64,000 bases of DNA from Geodermatophilus amargosae (GTDB taxonomy: Bacteria; Actinomycetota; Actinomycetes; Mycobacteriales; Geodermatophilaceae), in NCBI RefSeq assembly GCF_900116515.1, contig NZ_FPBA01000002.1, positions 372,001 to 436,000 on the forward strand, read 5' to 3'. The stretch's first letter is position 1; every line of letters begins with the position of its first letter. The notes under the pieces are model-generated. The model was not told where the DNA came from. It saw only the letters and a list, made by a program, of their open reading frames with translations, and did no database searches. A program made the translations under genes and the position numbers. Below, piece after piece: positions 58,946 through 64,000 of this stretch.

Positions 58946-60576
58946 TCGGGTGTGCCTCCGGTCTGGGGTGCGGCCCCGGACGGGGCGCGGGTCGTGGCAC
59001 GGGCGGCCAGGGCCGCCCGCAGGTCGTCGGTCAGCGCCGTGAAGCGCGGTGCGCTGTCGCCGCTGCCGCGCGCCAGCGCACCGACCTCGAGGACGGTACC
59101 GCCGTCGTCCGGCCGGCCGGTGGTGCGTACGAAGACCCGCTCCCGGCGCAGCAGCAGCATGCCGAGCAGGCCGGCGAGCACCGCGATCGCCGCGGCGAGC
59201 ACCCACACCTGTCCCGGGTCGTGCGAGAACTGCAGGGCGGCGAACTCCTTGTAGCCGCTGAGGGTCACCGACGTCCCGTCGGGGAGGGTCAGCGACTCCC
59301 CGACCGACAGGTTGCCCCGGGCGACCTCGCTGAGCCGGCCGCGCTCGATCTGCGAGGCGTCCAGCGAGTACACCGACTGCGGCAGGCCCGAGTCCAGGCC
59401 GAGGTAACCCTGGTAGGCCACGATCGCCACCTGCGGTGCGAGCGGGCGCGGGTCGATCGAGGTCAGGATGCCGCCCTGCACCAGCCCGGTGGGCGCGAAG
59501 AAGCCCTGCAGCGCCAGCTGGTCGTCGGTGCCGGCGCCGAGGTCGGGGAGCTTGAGCGCGCCCTCGCTGGCCATCGTGCGCTGGTCGGTGGGCAGGAACG
59601 GGTTCGAGACGTCGTCGAAGCTCGTCCCGTCGGGGAGGGTGACGGTGAATGTCGGGCTGAACCCGTGGCCGGTGACGTAGACGCGGTCGCCGTCGATGCG
59701 CAGCGGGTCGTTGACGCCGATCGTCGTGGGCCGGCCCTCCTCGCCGGGAGCGCCGTAGGTGATGTCGGCGGTGAACGAGGAGGCGGTGAGGTCCTCCTCG
59801 TACTCGGCGCGGAAGTCGCCGAGGCCCACGCAGATCGGCGTCAGGTCGCTGCCCTCGACCAGCGCGCCGGAGGAGTGGGTGTCGTACTGCTGGAAGGAGT
59901 TGCAGAACCGCTGGCCCTCGGTGACCAGGATGCTGCCCTCGTAGCCCCAGAGCTTGCCGCCGGCCAGCGCCAGCAGCAGGCCGACGAGGGCGAGGTGGAA
60001 GACCAGGTTGCCGGTCTCCTTGAGCGCGCCCTTCTCGGCCGACAGCTCGGCGGCGCCGTTCCGCTCGCGCCGGACGACGCGGTAGCGGCGGACGCGCAGC
60101 TCCTCCTCGACCGTGTCGAGGACGTCGGCGGCCGGCAGCGCGGTGGCCAGCTGCGCGGAGTCGGGCAGGCGGGTCAGCCGGCGCGGCGCGGGCGGGGGCG
60201 CGGCACGCAGCGCACGGGCGTGCTCGAGGGCGCGCGGCAGCACGCAGCCGATGAGCGAGACGAACAGCAGCAGGTAGACCGCGGCGAACCACGGCGAGCT
60301 GAACACGTCGAAGAGGTAGAACCGGTCGAGCACCGGCGCGAGCGTCGGGTGGTCGGCGAAGTACTGGCTGACGTTGCTCTGCGACAGCGAGCGCTGCGGC
60401 AGCAGCGAGCCGGGGATGGCGGCCAGCGCGAGCAGGAACAGCAGGATGATCGCCGTCCGCATCGCGGTCAGCCGCCGCCACTGGCGCAGCAAGAACCCGC
60501 CGGTGCGGCGCAGCGCGGACGGGCGGGCCGGCGGGGTGGGTGCTGCCTCCGGCCGCGGCGGCGCGGTGATCGTCAC
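58942..60576 (-). CDS. resB: Cytochrome c biogenesis protein ResB
   Basis: Partner of CcsB (544 residues). Helices near 25-60, 80-105 and about 180-200, then a large external domain (about 210-480) and a last helix (VWVLAAAIAVLAGLLGMLLL). Conserved AIPGSLLPQRSLSQSNV and KGALKETGNLVFHLALVGLL with the haem-binding His. GTG start overlapping the ccdA stop. Confidence 0.95.
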   Translation of the reverse strand: MTITAPPRPEAAPTPPARPSALRRTGGFLLRQWRRLTAMRTAIILLFLLALAAIPGSLLPQRSLSQSNVSQYFADHPTLAPVLDRFYLFDVFSSPWFAAVYLLLFVSLIGCVLPRALEHARALRAAPPPAPRRLTRLPDSAQLATALPAADVLDTVEEELRVRRYRVVRRERNGAAELSAEKGALKETGNLVFHLALVGLLLALAGGKLWGYEGSILVTEGQRFCNSFQQYDTHSSGALVEGSDLTPICVGLGDFRAEYEEDLTASSFTADITYGAPGEEGRPTTIGVNDPLRIDGDRVYVTGHGFSPTFTVTLPDGTSFDDVSNPFLPTDQRTMASEGALKLPDLGAGTDDQLALQGFFAPTGLVQGGILTSIDPRPLAPQVAIVAYQGYLGLDSGLPQSVYSLDASQIERGRLSEVARGNLSVGESLTLPDGTSVTLSGYKEFAALQFSHDPGQVWVLAAAIAVLAGLLGMLLLRRERVFVRTTGRPDDGGTVLEVGALARGSGDSAPRFTALTDDLRAALAARATTRAPSGAAPQTGGTPE

Positions 60577-61397
60577 AGCGGGGTCGCCTCCCCCAGCCCG
60601 GTGACGGCCAGCCAGGACCGCAGCCAGGACATCATCTCGGTCCAGGCGCCGGTGACCAGGAGCAGGCCGACCACGACGAGCACCGCACCGCCGAAGCGGG
60701 TGACCCCGCGGGCGTGCCGGCGCAGGAACGTCGTCGCCCCGACGGCCCAGCGTGCGCCGAGCGCCACGAGCACGAAGGGCACGCCCAGGCCCAGGCAGTA
60801 GGCGACCGACAGCAGCGCGCCGCGGCCGGCGGTCGCCTCGGTGTAGGCCAGCGAGTAGACCGCCGACAGGGTCGGGCCCAGGCACGGCGTCCAGCCCAGC
60901 CCGAAGACGACGCCGAGCAGCGGGGCGCCGGCCAGCCCGGCCGCCGGACGCACCGACAGGCGAGCGGTGCGCTGGAGGAACGGCAGCCAGCCGAGGAAGC
61001 CGAGGCCGACCAGGATGACGACGGCGCCCATGACCCGGGTGATGACGTCGTCGTACTGGACGAGCAGCCGGCCCAGCCCGCCGAACGCGGCGCCGGCGGC
61101 GACGAAGACGGCGGTGAAGCCGAGGACGAACAGCAGCGCGCCGAGCACCATGCGCCCGCGCGGAGGGCGCTCGTCGGTGCGGACGGCGGTGGCGGTCGCG
61201 GTGCCACCGCCCGCCGCGGGGGCCGGGGCGGGCGCCGTGCGGGCACCGCTGCCGACCAGCCCGGTGACGTAGGACAGGTAGCCGGGCACCAGCGGGAGCA
61301 CGCAGGGCGAGGCGAAGCTGACCAGCCCCGCCAGCGCGGCGACCGCGGCGGCCACCAGCAGCGGGCCGTCGGTCACCAGGTCGCGGATGCCGTCCAC
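60573..61397 (-). CDS. ccdA: Cytochrome c biogenesis thiol transporter CcdA
   Basis: Membrane protein (274 residues, six helices) that carries reducing power across the membrane to keep apocytochrome cysteines reduced. The two redox Cys are in SFASPCVLPLVPGYLSYVTG (about 29-48) and GLGWTPCLGPTLSAVYS. An Ala/Thr-rich soluble loop (about 55-85) is inserted after the second helix. GTG start, immediately next to the resA-like stop. Confidence 0.95.
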   Translation of the reverse strand: MDGIRDLVTDGPLLVAAAVAALAGLVSFASPCVLPLVPGYLSYVTGLVGSGARTAPAPAPAAGGGTATATAVRTDERPPRGRMVLGALLFVLGFTAVFVAAGAAFGGLGRLLVQYDDVITRVMGAVVILVGLGFLGWLPFLQRTARLSVRPAAGLAGAPLLGVVFGLGWTPCLGPTLSAVYSLAYTEATAGRGALLSVAYCLGLGVPFVLVALGARWAVGATTFLRRHARGVTRFGGAVLVVVGLLLVTGAWTEMMSWLRSWLAVTGLGEATPL

Positions 61398-61973
61398 TCA
61401 GCCCTCCCCGAGCAGCCGGTCGAGGACGGCCCGCAGGTCGTCCTGCGCCACCTCGCCGGTGTAGACGGCGGCCACCCGGCCCTCGCGGTCGAGCACGATG
61501 GTGGACGGGATCGCGTTGGCCGGGTAGTCCCGGAACGCCAGCGCGACCTCGCCGGCGGGGTCGTAGAGCGAGGGGAACTCGATGCCCTCGCTGTCGACGA
61601 ACGCCTGCGCGAACTGCTCGTCGGTCTCCTTGACGTTGAGCCCCACGAAGGCGACGTCCTCGTCGCGGACCTCGGTGTAGACCTCCTGGAACTGCGGCGT
61701 CTCCACCCGGCAGGGCGGGCACCAGGAGCCCCAGAAGTTGAGGACGGCGACCTGCCCGGCCAGCTCGTCGGAGTCCCAGTCGCCGCCGCCGAGCAGCGTG
61801 CCGCCGAAGTCGGGCGCGGACTCGCGGTCGCCCTCCGGGATCACCTCACCGGCCGGGGTGGCCGCGACGAAGCGGAACTGTCCGCCGTTGCTGACGTCGA
61901 CGGCGCCGGCGCCGGTGCTGCAGCCGGTGAGCAGCGCGGCGGACGCGAGGACGGCGGGGAGCACGCGCCTCAT
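61398..61973 (-). CDS. resA: ResA/TlpA-like thioredoxin lipoprotein
   Basis: Extracytoplasmic thiol-disulfide protein (191 residues) with lipobox LLTGC (Cys18), a thioredoxin domain (about 55-190) and the active site WCPPC (84-88) in NFWGSWCPPCRVETPQFQEV, and the family cis-Pro region YPANAIPSTIVLDREGRV. It reduces the CXXCH cysteines of apocytochrome c, with electrons from CcdA. ATG overlaps the phosphatase stop. Confidence 0.94.
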   Translation of the reverse strand: MRRVLPAVLASAALLTGCSTGAGAVDVSNGGQFRFVAATPAGEVIPEGDRESAPDFGGTLLGGGDWDSDELAGQVAVLNFWGSWCPPCRVETPQFQEVYTEVRDEDVAFVGLNVKETDEQFAQAFVDSEGIEFPSLYDPAGEVALAFRDYPANAIPSTIVLDREGRVAAVYTGEVAQDDLRAVLDRLLGEG

Positions 61974-62602
61974 GCGCCGGGGACCGCGTCGGGGTCGGTG
62001 GCACCCGCGGGCTCGGCGTAGCCGATGTGCGCGACCCGGTCGCCCTCGTAGGTCACCGAGGTGACGCTGGCCAGCCCGCACTGCCGCCGTCGTGGGTCGT
62101 GGGCGTACCGCCTGCCCTCGAGGTGCAGGCGCAGGGTCCAGATCGGCAGCTGGTGGCTCACGCAGACCGCCGCGCTGCCGCGCGCGGCGTCGCGGGCGGA
62201 CTCGACGGCGAGCAGCATCCGCGCGGCGATCTCCACGTAGGGCTCGCCCCACGACGGCCGCACCGGGTTGCGCAGCTTCCACCAGTCCCGCGGGCGGCGG
62301 GCCACCCCGGCACCGCCGCCGACCTTCGTGCCCTCGAAGGCGTTGCCGGCCTCGATCAGCCGCTCGTCGACGGCGACCGGCAGGTCCAGCGCGTCGGCGA
62401 TCGGCGCGGCGGTCTGCCGGGCGCGCTCGAGCGGGCTGGAGACCAGGTGCGTGACGTCGCGGCCGGTGAACCACTCCGCGGCGCGGCGGGCCATGTCCTC
62501 GCCGGCCTCGGACAGCCGGAAGCCGGGCAGCCGGCCGTAGAGCACGCCGGTGGGGTTGAACACCTCCCCGTGCCGGAGCAGGTGCACGACGGTCGTCTCC
62601 AT
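61970..62602 (-). CDS. Histidine phosphatase superfamily protein
   Basis: Phosphoglycerate-mutase-like phosphatase (210 residues). The active-site LLRHGEVFNPTGVLYGRLPG (RHG at 10-12), SSPLERARQTAAPIADAL, and the second His in VCVSHQLPIW. Substrate unknown; the gene sits between hemL and resA in the same transcript in many actinobacteria, so a link with haem or cytochrome maturation is possible. ATG shares one base with the hemL stop. Confidence 0.9.
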   Translation of the reverse strand: METTVVHLLRHGEVFNPTGVLYGRLPGFRLSEAGEDMARRAAEWFTGRDVTHLVSSPLERARQTAAPIADALDLPVAVDERLIEAGNAFEGTKVGGGAGVARRPRDWWKLRNPVRPSWGEPYVEIAARMLLAVESARDAARGSAAVCVSHQLPIWTLRLHLEGRRYAHDPRRRQCGLASVTSVTYEGDRVAHIGYAEPAGATDPDAVPGA

Positions 62603-63984
62603 CAGGGCTGCAGCTCCTGGGCGTCCTCGGCATCCGCGGGGTGCGGGGCGTCGGCGGGGTCGGCGGCCGCGGCGGCGCGGGCGGCGGCGGGCAGGGCGTC
62701 GAGCACCCTCTCCACGGCCTCGTCGTCCATCGCGGCGCTGACGAACCAGGACTCGAACGCCGACGGCGGCAGGTACACGCCGCGGGCGAGCATCTCGTGG
62801 AAGAAGGCCCGGTGCGCCGCGGTGTCCTGCGTGCGGGCGTCGTCGTAGTCGTGCACCTGGCGCTCGTCGGGGACGAAGAAGACGGAGAACATCGAGCCGG
62901 CCTGCTGCACGCGGTGGGGGACGCCCGCGGCGAACAGGGCCGCGCTGGCCGCGCCGCGCAGGGTGACCGCGACCTGGTCGCAGCGCGCGTAGACGTCGTC
63001 GGTGCACAGCCGCAGCGTGGTGAGCCCGGCGGCGACGGCCACCGGGTTCCCGGACAGCGTGCCGGCCTGGTACACCGGCCCGATCGGGGCCAGCTGCTCC
63101 ATCAGGTCGGCGCGGCCGCCGAACGCCGCGGCCGGCAGCCCGCCGCCCATGACCTTGCCGAAGGTCATCAGGTCGGCGTCGACGGGGTCGAGGCCGTACC
63201 AGCCCGAGCGGGACACCCGGAAGCCGGTCATGACCTCGTCGAGGAGCAGCAGCGCGCCGTGCTCGGCGGTGATCCGGCGCAGCGCGGCGTTGAAGCCGTC
63301 CCGCGGCGGGACGACGCCCATGTTGCCGGGCGCGGCCTCGCTGACGACGACGGCGATGTCGGACCCGCGCTCCGCGAAGACCGCCTCGACCGCGGCGACG
63401 TCGTTGTAGGGCAGCACGATCGTGTCGGCGGCCGCGCCGGTGGTGACCCCGGGGGTGTCGGGCAGGCCGAGCGTGGCGACGCCGGAGCCGGCCGAGGCCA
63501 GCAGCGCGTCGACGTGGCCGTGGTAGCAGCCGGCGAACTTGACCACCAACGACCGGCCGGTGGCGCCGCGGGCCAGCCGCAGCGCGGAGAGCACCGCCTC
63601 GGTGCCGGAGTTGACCAGCCGCACCCTCTCGACCGGGGCGACGCGGTCGACGATCTCCTGCGCGAGGTCGAGCTCGCCCTCGGTGGGCGTGCCGAAGGAG
63701 AACCCGCGGCGGGCGGCCGCGGTGACCGCCTCGACGACGACGGGGTGGCCGTGGCCGAGGATCATCGGCCCCCACGAGGAGACCAGGTCCACGTAGCGGC
63801 GGCCGTCGGCGTCGGTGAGCCAGGGGCCCTGCCCCTCCGCCATGAACCGGGGCGTGCCGCCGACGGCGCGGAAGGCCCGCACCGGCGAGTTCACCCCGCC
63901 GGGGGTGACGCGCTGCGCGCGGGCGAACAGGTCGGCGGAGACGGGTGCCGTGTAGTCGTACCGCGTCGTGTCCAGCGAGGTCAC
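62602..63984 (-). CDS. hemL: Glutamate-1-semialdehyde 2,1-aminomutase
   Basis: PLP enzyme (460 residues) making 5-aminolevulinate, the first committed haem precursor in the C5 pathway. Conserved [11 protein letters not shown] near the start, [46 protein letters not shown], and the PLP lysine in [19 protein letters not shown] (Lys277). The C-terminal tail has an extra Ala/Asp/Glu-rich ~25 residues. GTG start; a GACACT 6 bases before it resembles a leaderless -10 box but the window ends there. Confidence 0.96.
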   Translation of the reverse strand: MTSLDTTRYDYTAPVSADLFARAQRVTPGGVNSPVRAFRAVGGTPRFMAEGQGPWLTDADGRRYVDLVSSWGPMILGHGHPVVVEAVTAAARRGFSFGTPTEGELDLAQEIVDRVAPVERVRLVNSGTEAVLSALRLARGATGRSLVVKFAGCYHGHVDALLASAGSGVATLGLPDTPGVTTGAAADTIVLPYNDVAAVEAVFAERGSDIAVVVSEAAPGNMGVVPPRDGFNAALRRITAEHGALLLLDEVMTGFRVSRSGWYGLDPVDADLMTFGKVMGGGLPAAAFGGRADLMEQLAPIGPVYQAGTLSGNPVAVAAGLTTLRLCTDDVYARCDQVAVTLRGAASAALFAAGVPHRVQQAGSMFSVFFVPDERQVHDYDDARTQDTAAHRAFFHEMLARGVYLPPSAFESWFVSAAMDDEAVERVLDALPAAARAAAAADPADAPHPADAEDAQELQP

Positions 63985-64000
63985 GGCCCCAGTGTCCTCC

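Overview
The window looks like a chromosomal core segment of a very high-G+C actinobacterium, most likely a member of the Geodermatophilaceae (Blastococcus, Geodermatophilus or Modestobacter type). The grounds are the gene order (tRNA-Thr, tRNA-Met, rpmG, hadA-hadB; tRNA-Trp, secE, nusG, rplKAJL, rpoBC), the actinobacterial long NusG and SecE N-termini, a menaquinone-linked complex I operon, an Rpf-like cell-wall hydrolase under a c-di-AMP riboswitch, and many GTG/TTG starts and leaderless genes. The genus is inferred; only the phylum is well supported.

Layout. 1-9774 (minus) is the transcription/translation block: partial rpoC, rpoB, rplL, rplJ, rplA, rplK, nusG, secE, tRNA-Trp. 10035-14383 has a truncated dihydrofolate-reductase-like remnant, an aminotransferase, an M1 peptidase lipoprotein, HadB and HadA, rpmG and two tRNAs. 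14533-18204 holds a membrane GGDEF/EAL protein, a 36-residue Trp/Arg repeat peptide, a TadE/TadG-like protein and tRNA-Tyr. 18295-26417 holds yajQ, htpX, korA-korB, a MocR regulator with a divergent flavin-type oxidase, and a sugar dehydrogenase lipoprotein. 26430-43991 is a polyprenyl diphosphate synthase followed upstream by the complete nuoA-N operon (minus strand), with CRP-type sites at its head. 44145-56117 carries the menaquinone genes (menJ-like reductase, menG, menF, menD, menC, menE, menA) around a phosphoribosyltransferase, a Pro-rich miniprotein, a methyltransferase, the Rpf-like protein and a glyoxalase-fold protein. 56125-57838 has small regulatory, membrane and disordered proteins beside a 16-bp tandem array. 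57971-63984 is the cytochrome c maturation set (ccsB, resB, ccdA, resA-like) with a histidine phosphatase and hemL.

How it fits together. Polyprenyl synthase, MenF/D/C/E/A/G and MenJ make partly saturated menaquinone; NuoA-N reduces it from NADH; KorAB feeds reduced ferredoxin from 2-oxoglutarate; HemL and the Ccs system supply haem and mature c-type cytochromes. The window is therefore a respiration block next to a transcription/translation block.

Most notable unexplained items: (1) a short gene at 17236-17346 with its own ribosome binding site and hairpin, encoding four NRWG repeats; (2) a family of about 50-60 bp imperfect palindromic repeats in at least six junctions, one of which supplies the ribosome binding site, start codon and first residues of a lipoprotein and another the end of MenE; (3) seven genes with a TANNNT box 6-8 nt before the start codon, including four men genes; (4) a perfect TGTGA-N6-TCACA site in front of nuoA.
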